Shown here piece after piece: positions 23,670 to 30,423 of a stretch of 30,423 nt of DNA. Positions within the stretch are counted from its first letter, which is position 1; every line of letters begins with the position of its first letter. Both the position numbers and the translations under genes were made by a program. This stretch comes from Ramlibacter tataouinensis. GTDB lineage: Bacteria; Pseudomonadota; Gammaproteobacteria; Burkholderiales; Burkholderiaceae_C. Below the pieces are notes generated by a model, which saw only the letters and a list, made by a program, of their open reading frames with translations, was not told the DNA's origin and ran no database searches. Location: contig DIZF01000081.1 in NCBI GenBank assembly GCA_002427815.1, forward strand, positions 1 to 30,423. Reading direction: 5' to 3'.

Positions 23670-24362
23670 ATGATCGACGTTTTTTCCTGGCCTACGCCCA
23701 ATGGGCACAAGGTCCACATCATGCTGGAGGAATGCGGTCTGGCCTACCGGGCTATCCCGGTGAACATCGGCGCGGGCGACCAGTTCAAGCCGGAGTTCCT
23801 CGAGATCAGCCCCAACAACAAGATCCCGGCGATCACCGATCCGCAAGGCCCCGACGGCAAGCCGATCTCGCTGTTCGAGTCGGGCGCCATCCTGGTGTAC
23901 CTCGCGGCCAAGACCGGCAGGTTCATGCCGGCCTCCGACCGCGCCAAATACGAGGTGCTGCAGTGGCTGATGTTCCAGATGGGCAGTGTGGGACCGATGC
24001 TGGGACAGGCGCATCACTTCCGCATGTATGCGCCCGAGAAGCTCCACTATGCGATCGAGCGCTACAGCAACGAAGCCAAGCGGATCTACGGTGTGATCGA
24101 ACGCCGGTTGGCTAAAAGCCGCTACCTGGGCGGGCCCGACTATTCGATCGCCGACCTCGCCACCTTCCCCTGGCTGCGCAGCTGGGAGAATCAGGGCATC
24201 GTGCTGGCCGAGTACCCGCACCTGAAGGACTGGTTCGAACAGATCGCCGAGCGGCCCGCCGTGCAGCGTGGCGTCAAGGTGCTGGCGGAGTACCGCAAGC
24301 CGATCCGGGACGAGAAGGAACGCGAGATTCTTTTTGGCAAGACACAGTACGAACGGCGCTAG
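23670..24362 (+). CDS. Glutathione S-transferase, nu-class-like (YfcG/YghU type)
   Basis: A 230-aa cytosolic enzyme. The N-terminal thioredoxin fold starts MIDVFSWPTPNGHKVHIMLEE, where Thr9 and Asn11 match the glutathione-contacting residues of YfcG. NNKIPAI contains the cis-Pro and FESGAILVYLA holds the Glu70-Ser71 gamma-glutamyl contact. The C-terminal helical domain (about 90-215) has YLGGPDYSIADLATFPWLRSW, the N-capping box. YfcG-type proteins act mainly as disulfide-bond reductases with glutathione. The true substrate is unknown. Confidence 0.94.
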   Translation: MIDVFSWPTPNGHKVHIMLEECGLAYRAIPVNIGAGDQFKPEFLEISPNNKIPAITDPQGPDGKPISLFESGAILVYLAAKTGRFMPASDRAKYEVLQWLMFQMGSVGPMLGQAHHFRMYAPEKLHYAIERYSNEAKRIYGVIERRLAKSRYLGGPDYSIADLATFPWLRSWENQGIVLAEYPHLKDWFEQIAERPAVQRGVKVLAEYRKPIRDEKEREILFGKTQYERR

Positions 24363-24386
24363 CAGGCGTTCGCGCGCTCCGCTCCG

Positions 24387-24840
24387 TTATGAATTCGTCT
24401 TGCCGATACCGGCTGGCCAGACGAACGCCACCTGCGCCGGCTGGCCGTGCTTGACGACCACCACAGGCTCATGCAAGGTCTTGCCCGCCAGCGTGGCCTC
24501 AACGTTGTAGCGTCCCGGCGCCAGCTTGGCCAGCATGAAGGGGGCCGGCGGCCTGCGCCTGCAGAGCGGGATGTCCCGCCGCGTTTCGTACGATGACCTT
24601 GACGTCGGCCAGGTAGTCAGCGTGTCGTCCGTCCTTCTCGGCGAATTCAAGCGTCAAGGGCCAATTCTTGCTGGCCGCCTGGATTGCCGTCGACTCGTCC
24701 TTGCCGATGCCGCCGCTCAGGTACTCGACCTGGCCGGCCCTGTGAACAGGCGGCAAGCTGGTCGCGTGGACCAGGGCGCTGCCCATCAGAAGGGCGCCGA
24801 AGGAGGCGGCCAAGGTGGCTTGGTGATAACGATTGCTCAT
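24387..24840 (-). pseudogene. Frameshifted exported small protein with carboxypeptidase-regulatory-like domain
   Basis: The reading frame from 24840 (MSNRYHQATLAASFGALLMGSALVHA, a signal peptide) runs to GHPALQAQAAGP and then goes out of frame. The continuation FMLAKLAPGRYNVEATLAGKTLHEPVVVVKHGQPAQVAFVWP is in another frame. The break coincides with a run of five G at 24540-24544. Removing one base restores a continuous protein of about 150 aa ending at 24387. AAGGAG with a 7-nt spacer supports the start. The GRYNVEA...V region resembles a CarboxypepD_reg-like beta sandwich. It is either a true single-base inactivation or a sequencing error in a homopolymer. Confidence 0.8.
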
Positions 24841-25035
24841 CTGCATTCTCCTTGCGAAAGGCGAGGCAGCGAATCGATGCAGTGCGCTGCCCCGGGCACT
24901 GCTTGTGATGGTGGTTGAACCATCCTGGAATCCACTATGCGAGCGCCACCTTAGGCCAGGCTTAGGGCGGCTCTGATCAGGTCGCGCCGCGCCCAGCGCG
25001 AACGCATGGCGAGTCTGGCTGCCGGCTCAGCCGCA

Positions 25036-26601
25036 CTAACCTTCGCGCAGCAACCGCTTCATGACCTTGCCGTTGGCATTGCGCGGCAGTGCCGTCGCGG
25101 ACCAGGTGATCGTTTCCGGCACCTTGTAATCGGCCAGCCGCAGCGCGCAATGCTTTTTCAGCGCAGCGTCATCGGGCGTGACGCCGGGGCCATGGACGAC
25201 CGCGTGGACGCGTTCGCCCAGTACCGGGCAGGGTCGCGCGACAACGGCCGCCTCGAGGATGCCGGGAAAGGCCATGAGAGCGTTCTCCACCTCGATCGAG
25301 TAGATCTTGAAACCGCCCCGGTTGATCATGTCCTTCTTGCGGTCGTTGACCCGCACATAGCCCTGCTCGTCGATCCATCCCAGGTCACCTGAATGCCAGT
25401 AGCCGGCGGTGAACGACGCCGCGGTAGTCTCCGCGTTGTCCCAATAGCCGGGCACAACCATGGGCCCGGCTATCCAGAGCTCGCCGACTTCGCCGTGCGG
25501 CAACTCGACGCCCTGCTCGTCCATGATCAGCACCCGGGCTGCCGGCAGCTCGACCCCGACGCTGTCGGCGTGCGTCGGTGTGTCGCCCATCGGCATCATG
25601 GTGGTCGGCGAAGTGGTCTCGGTCGCGCCGTAGGCGTTCAGCAAAGTCAGGCCCGGCAGGCGCTGGGCCAGCGCCTCGATCGTGGCCATCGGCATCGGCG
25701 CGCCGCCATAGCCCCCGACGCGCCAGGCACCCAGGTCGGCGTCGGCAAAGCCCGGATGGCGCAGGCACAGGTTGTACATTGCCGGCACCATCAGCGTGTG
25801 GGTGACGCGCTCGGCCTGCAGCAGCGCGATGAAGCTGTCGGCCTTGAACTCCGGCACGATGACGATGGTGCCGCCCACATGCTGCATGCTGGCGATGACG
25901 GCGATCAACCCCGTGACGTGGCTGGCTGGCACGGCCAGCGCGGAGCGGTCCTGCGGCCCCAGCGTCATGCAGGCCTCGTAGTGCATCGCCGAGTGCGCGA
26001 TGTTCAGGTGCGTGAGCATCGCGCCCTTGGGGTGGCCGGTGGTGCCCGAGGTGTAGAGGATGACCGAGACGTCGGTTTCGACGCCTTGGTGCGGCTCCTG
26101 GACCGGCGCGTTGTCAGCCAGGAAAGTGTCCATCGCCAGCCAGCCAGGACCCGGCGGCGCCCCGACACTGACGCGTAGCCCGAGGACGGGCGCTTCGCTC
26201 GGGTCCGGGATCCGCTCGGCGAGGGAACTGACGGCGACGATGGCCACCGCGCCGCATTGGCGCGAAATGTAGGCCAGTCCCGGCCGCTGCTCGCGCACGC
26301 CGACCGGCACCGCCACCGCACCCAGCCGCTGGAGCGCCAGCAGCACGAAGACGAACTCGGCGCGGTTGTCGATGAACATGACCACGCGGTCGCCGGCCGC
26401 CACGCCCTGCTCGCGCAGTCCCGCTGCAATCCGCCCCGAAATCGCGTCGCACTGCGCATAGGTCCAGCGCTCGTCGCCGCACACCATCGCCTCGGCCTGC
26501 GGCCGGGCCGCCAGCGAGCGCTCGAACATGGCGTGGAAACTTTGCGGCCGCCCGGCAAAGCAACTCACCACGCGGTCGCCAAACAGCGCCTCCTGGCGCA
26601 T
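25036..26601 (-). CDS. Class I adenylate-forming acyl-CoA ligase
   Basis: About 521 aa. The AMP-binding P-loop is YTSGTTGHPKG (183-193), followed by NAYGATETT (322-330), SGDLG (404-408), the hinge RKKDMINRGGFKIYSIEVE (421-439) and the catalytic Lys512 in PRNANGK. It should activate a carboxylic acid to an acyl-CoA through an acyl-AMP. The substrate cannot be named. The start is uncertain. The ATG at 26601 (MRQEALFGDRVV) is used, and a GTG about 12 codons upstream is possible. It lies 170 bp downstream of senA on the same strand, so read-through is possible but no functional link to selenoneine is known. Confidence 0.92.
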   Translation of the reverse strand: MRQEALFGDRVVSCFAGRPQSFHAMFERSLAARPQAEAMVCGDERWTYAQCDAISGRIAAGLREQGVAAGDRVVMFIDNRAEFVFVLLALQRLGAVAVPVGVREQRPGLAYISRQCGAVAIVAVSSLAERIPDPSEAPVLGLRVSVGAPPGPGWLAMDTFLADNAPVQEPHQGVETDVSVILYTSGTTGHPKGAMLTHLNIAHSAMHYEACMTLGPQDRSALAVPASHVTGLIAVIASMQHVGGTIVIVPEFKADSFIALLQAERVTHTLMVPAMYNLCLRHPGFADADLGAWRVGGYGGAPMPMATIEALAQRLPGLTLLNAYGATETTSPTTMMPMGDTPTHADSVGVELPAARVLIMDEQGVELPHGEVGELWIAGPMVVPGYWDNAETTAASFTAGYWHSGDLGWIDEQGYVRVNDRKKDMINRGGFKIYSIEVENALMAFPGILEAAVVARPCPVLGERVHAVVHGPGVTPDDAALKKHCALRLADYKVPETITWSATALPRNANGKVMKRLLREG

Positions 26602-26771
26602 GGCAGCAACGGGATAGTCCTTCCAATGATTCACGACGCGACCCAGGGAATTGAACAGGCCACCATGGTAAGACCGACGCTTCGCTCCCGATCCGTTATG
26701 CCAATGCGGCCGGGACCAGGCCGGCGCAGCGGCAGCCGCGGCTTCGGCCACGAACGAGAACCCGCGGCTGG

Positions 26772-28019
26772 TCAGCTCGTCGTCGCGGCGCGGCCGCTGC
26801 GAAAGCCCGCGAAGATATCGTTGCGCTGCGGCTCGAAGAAATTGCGGTAGCGCGCATGGGCCAGTGCCGGCGACGTTGCCTGGCAAGCGCCGCGCAGCAC
26901 GCGCCGGCTGCCAAACCATGGCGCCGAGTAGTCGCGATAGGGATGGGGGGTAAAGCCCGGATAGGGCTCGAACGGGCTGGCCGTCCACTCCCACACTTGG
27001 CCCCAGGAAAAGCCCGGCAGCGTGAGCGCCGCGCATTCCCATTCCGCCTCGCTGGGAAGCCGGCGTCCGGCCCAGCGGCACCAGGCCTCGGTTTCGTACG
27101 CGTTGAGGTGAACCGCTGCGTGCAGCGGATTCAATGGCAGCCAGCGGCCGCCGCGCCGCTGCTGCCAGCCGCTCCCACCCAGGCGCAGATGGACTGGCTG
27201 GCGCAGCGGCTGGCCAGCCAGCCAGGAGCGGCCCGCGTCGGACCACCACTGCGGCGATTCGTAGCCCCCGGACTCGATGAAGGGCAGGAACCGGGCCCAG
27301 GTCACCGCCTGCGCGTCGATACGGAGCGGCTCAAGGGTCACCTCGTGGCTTTGCAGCTCGTTGTCGAATGCGAAGCCTGCGGCATCGGATCCCATCCGGA
27401 AGCGCTGGGCCGGCAATTCCAGCTCGAAGGGCGCAGCCTGCTCCTGCGCCACCGCGCCGTCACGCAACGCGATCCCGAGGTTTTGGGCCATGTAAGTCGC
27501 CGCCTCCGCGTGCATTTCTTCGTGCAGCGCGACCAGGCGGAAAAAGTACAGCATGTCGTCATCCGCGTCGGGCCGCAGGCCGTTCAGCAGCTCCATCGTC
27601 TGCGACAGCGTGCGCTCCAGGTAGTCGCGCGTGGCATCGGCATGGGGCAGTGGCAACTCCCAGCGGGTGCGGTGCGCCACGCGGCTGGAGTCGTACCAGC
27701 CGTCGGCCTGCGGCAGCAGCGAGGGGCCTCGCGCGTGGGCGGGGTCGCAGGCCACGCCCAGCGCGCGCTGGCGATTGCGGGCGATCCACCATTCCTGGAA
27801 CCAGGCCACATGGCCCAGTTCCCACAACGGCGGGTTGAGCTCCGGCGCATACGGAATTCCGGGATAGGCCGTTCCCAATGCAGCCTGGAAATCGTCGGCC
27901 AAAGCCAGCGTCCGCCGCCGCGCGGCAAGCAGCGCAGCGCGCACCGCCTCCGCCGGCCCCGCCCGAAGCGCCAGCGCCTCGGCGGCGGCCACGTTATAAA
28001 CACGCGATGTCCCATTCAT
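26772..28019 (-). CDS. senA: Selenoneine synthase SenA (EgtB-like nonheme iron enzyme)
   Basis: A 415-aa protein. The N-terminal DinB-like helical domain (about 20-180) carries the three-His iron site: His70 (LWELGHVAWFQEWW) and His166/His170 in HEEMHAE, the HxxxHxE pattern of EgtB-type sulfoxide synthases. The C-terminal formylglycine-generating-enzyme-like domain (about 200-410) has VHLNAYETEAWCRWAGRRLPSEAEWE, VWEWTASPF and RVLRGACQATSPALAHARYRNFFEPQRNDIFAGFR. SenA joins hercynine to a selenosugar on the way to selenoneine. The SenA call rather than EgtB rests on the adjacent senB-senC. The start may be the ATG at 28019 or a GTG at 27992. Hercynine-forming EgtD is not in the window. Confidence 0.9.
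   Translation of the reverse strand: MNGTSRVYNVAAAEALALRAGPAEAVRAALLAARRRTLALADDFQAALGTAYPGIPYAPELNPPLWELGHVAWFQEWWIARNRQRALGVACDPAHARGPSLLPQADGWYDSSRVAHRTRWELPLPHADATRDYLERTLSQTMELLNGLRPDADDDMLYFFRLVALHEEMHAEAATYMAQNLGIALRDGAVAQEQAAPFELELPAQRFRMGSDAAGFAFDNELQSHEVTLEPLRIDAQAVTWARFLPFIESGGYESPQWWSDAGRSWLAGQPLRQPVHLRLGGSGWQQRRGGRWLPLNPLHAAVHLNAYETEAWCRWAGRRLPSEAEWECAALTLPGFSWGQVWEWTASPFEPYPGFTPHPYRDYSAPWFGSRRVLRGACQATSPALAHARYRNFFEPQRNDIFAGFRSGRAATTS
27995..28000 (+). promoter_or_regulatory. Candidate -10 element of senB, implying a leaderless transcript
   Basis: TATAAA lies 6 nt before the senB ATG at 28007, so transcription would start at or next to the start codon. No Shine-Dalgarno sequence is visible. 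A -35 box is not recognisable. The element lies inside the 5' part of senA on the other strand. Confidence 0.4.
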
Positions 28020-28999
28020 CGGTCGTCATCGTAAGCCCGGCGCTCGCGCAAGCCAACAACGGCAACTGGCGCACCGCCCGGCGTTGGCAGCTGCTGCTGT
28101 CGCCGACCTGCCGGGCACGGGTGGTGCAGCAATGGCCGGACGCGGACGCGGCGGCCGACACGGTGATGCTGGCGCTGCACGCGCGGCGCTCGGCCGTATC
28201 CATCGGGAACTGGGCCCAGGCGCACCCGGGACGCGGTCTCGCGGTGGTCTTGACCGGCACGGACCTGTACCAGGATATCCGAAGCGACCCGCAGGCGCAG
28301 CGCTCGCTGGAATTGGCGCAGCGCCTCGTCGTCTTGCAGGAACTGGGCGCCCAGGCCCTGCCGTCGGCGTGGCGGGACAAGGCGCGGGTGGTGTTCCAGT
28401 CGGCGCCGGCACGGGCTGCCCTCGCCAAGTCCACACGACTGCTGCGCGCGGTGATGGTCGGCCATCTGCGCCAGGTCAAGTCGCCCCAGACGCTATTCGA
28501 GGCGGCGCGGCGGCTGCGCGGGCGCGACGACATCCGCATCGACCACATCGGCGACGCGGGCGATGCCGAGCTGGGCGAACAGGCGCGCGTCACCGCAAGG
28601 GAATGCCCGCATTACCGCTGGCTCGGCGCCTTGCCCCACGCCCAGACCCGGCAACGCATCCAGCGCGCCCATGTGCTGGTGCACACCAGCGCCCTGGAGG
28701 GCGGCGCCCACGTGATCATGGAAGCGGTGCGCAGCGGCACCCCGGTGCTGGCCTCCCGCGTACCCGGCAACATCGGCATGCTGGGCGCGGATTACGCGGG
28801 CTACTTTCCGCAAGGCGACGCCGCCGCGCTGGCGGGCCTGCTCGAGGAGTGCCGCGCCGGCCAGGCCGCAAAAAACCCCTCGGCCAGCCTGCTGGCGCGC
28901 CTGCGCACACAATGCGCGTTCCGCGCCCCGCTGTTCGATGCGACTGCAGAGCGCGCCGCGCTGATCCAACTCCTGCACGAACTCGACCAACGACCATGA
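28007..28999 (+). CDS. senB: Selenosugar synthase SenB (GT-B glycosyltransferase)
   Basis: A 330-aa GT4-like glycosyltransferase (TIGR04348-type). The N-terminal VVIVSPALAQANNGNWRTARRW is the acceptor-side Rossmann start. VGHLRQVKSPQTLFEAARRL and the donor-binding SALEGGAHVIMEAVRSGTPVLASRVPGNIGML carry the E-x7-E motif (Glu231, Glu239). SenB uses selenophosphate and a UDP-sugar to build the selenium-carbon bond of a selenosugar. Its 5' end overlaps that of divergent senA by 13 bp if both ATGs are used. It shares an ATGA stop-start with senC, so translation is coupled. No ribosome binding site is visible. Confidence 0.91.
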   Translation: MSHSSVVIVSPALAQANNGNWRTARRWQLLLSPTCRARVVQQWPDADAAADTVMLALHARRSAVSIGNWAQAHPGRGLAVVLTGTDLYQDIRSDPQAQRSLELAQRLVVLQELGAQALPSAWRDKARVVFQSAPARAALAKSTRLLRAVMVGHLRQVKSPQTLFEAARRLRGRDDIRIDHIGDAGDAELGEQARVTARECPHYRWLGALPHAQTRQRIQRAHVLVHTSALEGGAHVIMEAVRSGTPVLASRVPGNIGMLGADYAGYFPQGDAAALAGLLEECRAGQAAKNPSASLLARLRTQCAFRAPLFDATAERAALIQLLHELDQRP

Positions 29000-30069
29000 A
29001 CGCTGCCGTCCCGCAAGCCGCTACCGAACCCCGCCTCACCTCGCTGTCGCATGGCGGCGGTTGCGGCTGCAAGATCGCCCCCGGCGTGCTCTCGGAGATC
29101 CTCAAGGGCACTGCACGCCTGCCCTTGCCGCCCGAGTTGTTGGTCGGCATAGAGACCGCCGACGACGCGGCTGTCTACCGGCTCAACGACGAGCAGGCGC
29201 TGGTCGCGACCACCGACTTCTTCATGCCCATCGTCGACGATCCGTTCGATTTCGGCCGCATTGCGGCGACCAACGCGATTTCCGACGTCTATGCGATGGG
29301 CGGCCGACCGATCATGGCACTGGCCCTGGTCGGCATGCCGATCAACGTGCTCAGCACGGCGACCATCGCCCGCATTCTCGAGGGCGGCGAATCGGTGTGC
29401 CGGGCCGCGGGCATCCCCATCGCGGGCGGCCACACGATCGATTCGGTCGAACCGATCTACGGCCTGGTGGCGCTGGGCCTCGTGCACCCGCAGCGCGTCA
29501 TGCGCAACGCGGACGCCCGAATCGGGGACGTCCTGGTGCTGGGCAAGCCGCTGGGGGTGGGCGTGCTGTCGGCGGCGCTCAAGAAGGAGAAGCTCGACGC
29601 GGCCGGCTACGAACGGATGATCGCCACCACGACGCGGCTGAACACGCCCGGCCCCGAGCTGGCGGCTCTGGCCGGCGTCCATGCCTTGACCGACGTCACG
29701 GGCTTCGGCCTGGCCGGCCATTCGCTGGAACTGGCGCGCGGCGCCGACCTGTCGCTGGAAATCGCCTGGCAGCAGGTTCCCGTGCTGGAAGGCGTGCGGG
29801 ATCTGGTGCGGGCCGGGCACGTCACCGGCGCGTCGGGCCGCAACTGGGCGGGCTACGGCGCGGAAGTGGCCCTGCCGGACAACTTTGCCGCGCAGGAGCT
29901 TGCGCTGCTCACCGACCCGCAGACCAGCGGTGGACTGCTGGTCTCGTGCGCGCCCGATGCGGTGAATGAAGTGCTGGCTGTTTTCCAGCGGCATGGCTTC
30001 AACGATGCGGCGGTCGTCGGCAGCATCAAGCCACGGAACACCGGGCCACGCCTGGTCGTCGTGAGTTGA
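28996..30069 (+). CDS. senC: Selenophosphate synthetase SenC (SelD family)
   Basis: A 357-aa enzyme that makes selenophosphate from selenide and ATP. The active-site loop SHGGGCGCKIAP contains Cys23 and Lys26, equivalent to E. coli SelD Cys17 and Lys20, with Cys25 between them; it is a Cys form, not selenocysteine. DDAAVY and ATTDFFMPIVDDPFDFGRIAATNAISDVYAMGG bind ATP and metal. GGHTIDS, LTDVTGFGLAGHSLE and TDPQTSGGLL complete the AIRS-fold pattern. It overlaps senB by 4 bp (ATGA), pointing to dedicated supply of selenophosphate to SenB. No selA, selB or selU is nearby, so a role in selenocysteine or selenouridine synthesis is not supported here but cannot be excluded genome-wide. Confidence 0.95.
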   Translation: MNAAVPQAATEPRLTSLSHGGGCGCKIAPGVLSEILKGTARLPLPPELLVGIETADDAAVYRLNDEQALVATTDFFMPIVDDPFDFGRIAATNAISDVYAMGGRPIMALALVGMPINVLSTATIARILEGGESVCRAAGIPIAGGHTIDSVEPIYGLVALGLVHPQRVMRNADARIGDVLVLGKPLGVGVLSAALKKEKLDAAGYERMIATTTRLNTPGPELAALAGVHALTDVTGFGLAGHSLELARGADLSLEIAWQQVPVLEGVRDLVRAGHVTGASGRNWAGYGAEVALPDNFAAQELALLTDPQTSGGLLVSCAPDAVNEVLAVFQRHGFNDAAVVGSIKPRNTGPRLVVVS

Positions 30070-30074
30070 GGCCT

Positions 30075-30102
30075 TGGCCTGCCCGGAGGGAATCGAACCG
30101 CC
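30075..30102 (-). other. tRNA 3'-end-like fragment (possible attachment-site remnant)
   Basis: Read on the minus strand this segment contains GGTTCGATTCC, the T-arm/T-loop pattern, followed by a C/G-rich acceptor-like end and CCA. The T-stem has mismatches and no upstream tRNA body is present. It resembles a decayed tRNA-Leu 3' end of the kind left by tRNA-targeting integrases. It lies between senC and the integrase remnant. Confidence 0.3.
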
Positions 30103-30126
30103 AGAAGCGATATTCCATGGCTTTCT

Positions 30127-30198
30127 GTGATCTTCCTCCGAGCGAGTGATCTTCCAGAGTCCTCTGGAATTTGCCTTTTCTTCCCCAGATTCTTCCCC
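30127..30198. repeat. Cluster of short direct and inverted repeats beside integrase remnant
   Basis: GTGATCTTCC occurs at 30127-30136 and 30146-30155 (19-bp period). TTCCAGAG (30152-30159) and CTCTGGAA (30162-30169) form a perfect inverted repeat with a 2-nt centre. TTCTTCCCC repeats at 30178-30186 and 30190-30198. Such clusters are seen at recombinase attachment sites, but function is not shown. Confidence 0.45.
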
Positions 30199-30205
30199 GG
30201 CACCC

Positions 30206-30423
30206 GTCCAGGGCAACGCGTGCGAACGGCGGCAGCGCCACCTTCCCCGCCCTGCTGCCCTTACCCACAATGTGCAGCCACTGGTCATCATGGGCATCGC
30301 GCTCGATCGAGCCCAGCGTCGCACCAACCAGTTCACTGGCGCGCAGGCCGGTTGAATAAGCGAAATCGAGCACGAAGCGCTCGATCCAGGAACGTCTGCA
30401 CGGCAGTGATCACGGAATCGGCC
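30206..30423 (-). pseudogene. Tyrosine recombinase (phage-type integrase) remnant
   Basis: The minus-strand frame encodes ERFVLDFAYSTGLRASELVG, with the first catalytic Arg in TGLRASEL, then HIVGKGSRAGKVALPPFARVALD with the beta-hairpin Lys. After this the family-like sequence stops at about 30206 and continues as unrelated residues. The HxxR box and the nucleophilic Tyr are missing, so the gene is 3'-truncated. Upstream the frame is broken by a stop at 30410-30412, so the 5' part is also damaged or shifted. It runs to the window edge. It cannot be catalytically active as it stands. Confidence 0.75.

Noticed and set aside
28996..30069. Selenocysteine-containing SelD or general selenoprotein role
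   Set aside because: The active-site codon is Cys, no in-frame TGA or SECIS-like context is present, and no selA/selB/selC lies here.
28801..30336. 511-codon minus-strand open frame across senC
   Set aside because: It is antisense to a strongly conserved selenophosphate synthetase and shows only shadow composition.
1..30423. CRISPR array, intact insertion sequence, complete tRNA or rRNA
   Set aside because: No regularly spaced repeats, transposase with terminal repeats, complete cloverleaf or rRNA-like stretch was seen on either strand.

Overview
The window is high-GC chromosomal DNA from a betaproteobacterium, most likely the family Comamonadaceae (Ramlibacter/Variovorax-like). This rests on protein resemblance from memory and on gene neighbourhoods such as clpS-clpA, xseA-sodB, exbB-exbD-lpxK-kdsB-adk and lexA; the species cannot be fixed from the sequence alone.

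Layout. 1-1.6 kb: a palindromic repeat and an orphan CHASE3 histidine kinase. 1.6-7.5 kb: clpS-clpA (minus), a cold-shock protein with a C-terminal tail (plus), icd (minus), a secreted lysine-rich small protein and a DUF192 protein (plus). 7.5-9.5 kb: xseA-sodB (minus). 9.5-13.6 kb: a compact plus-strand operon, exbB-exbD-lpxK-Trm112-like-kdsB-adk, that combines TonB energisation, lipid A/KDO supply and nucleotide metabolism. 13.6-15.3 kb: a cytoplasmic-type asparaginase (minus) divergent from lexA (plus), with tandem LexA boxes between them. 15.4-18.7 kb: a small hypothetical protein, a DUF1993 protein, a D-2-hydroxyacid dehydrogenase and an MFS exporter. 18.7-22.9 kb: a hairpin repeat, then an acyl-CoA block of enoyl-CoA hydratase, Crp/Fnr regulator, APH-type kinase and acyl-CoA dehydrogenase. 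The last two resemble the two halves of ACAD10/ACAD11, which suggests 4-hydroxyacyl-CoA catabolism. 22.9-26.6 kb: a hypothetical protein, a nu-class-like glutathione transferase, a small exported-protein gene broken by a one-base frameshift in a G5 run, and a class I acyl-CoA ligase.

26.8-30.1 kb: the most notable locus is an apparent selenoneine biosynthesis cluster. senA (EgtB-like iron enzyme, minus) is divergent from senB (selenosugar-forming glycosyltransferase), which is translationally coupled to senC (SelD-type selenophosphate synthetase). The senA and senB start codons face each other and overlap by 13 bp if the ATG of senA is used. senB has a TATAAA element 6 nt before its ATG and no visible ribosome binding site, so it may be leaderless. 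The pathway itself is already described (SenA/B/C in Variovorax); the arrangement here and the flanking tyrosine-recombinase remnant with short repeats (30.07-30.42 kb) deserve a look.

No complete tRNA, rRNA, CRISPR array or intact insertion sequence was seen.
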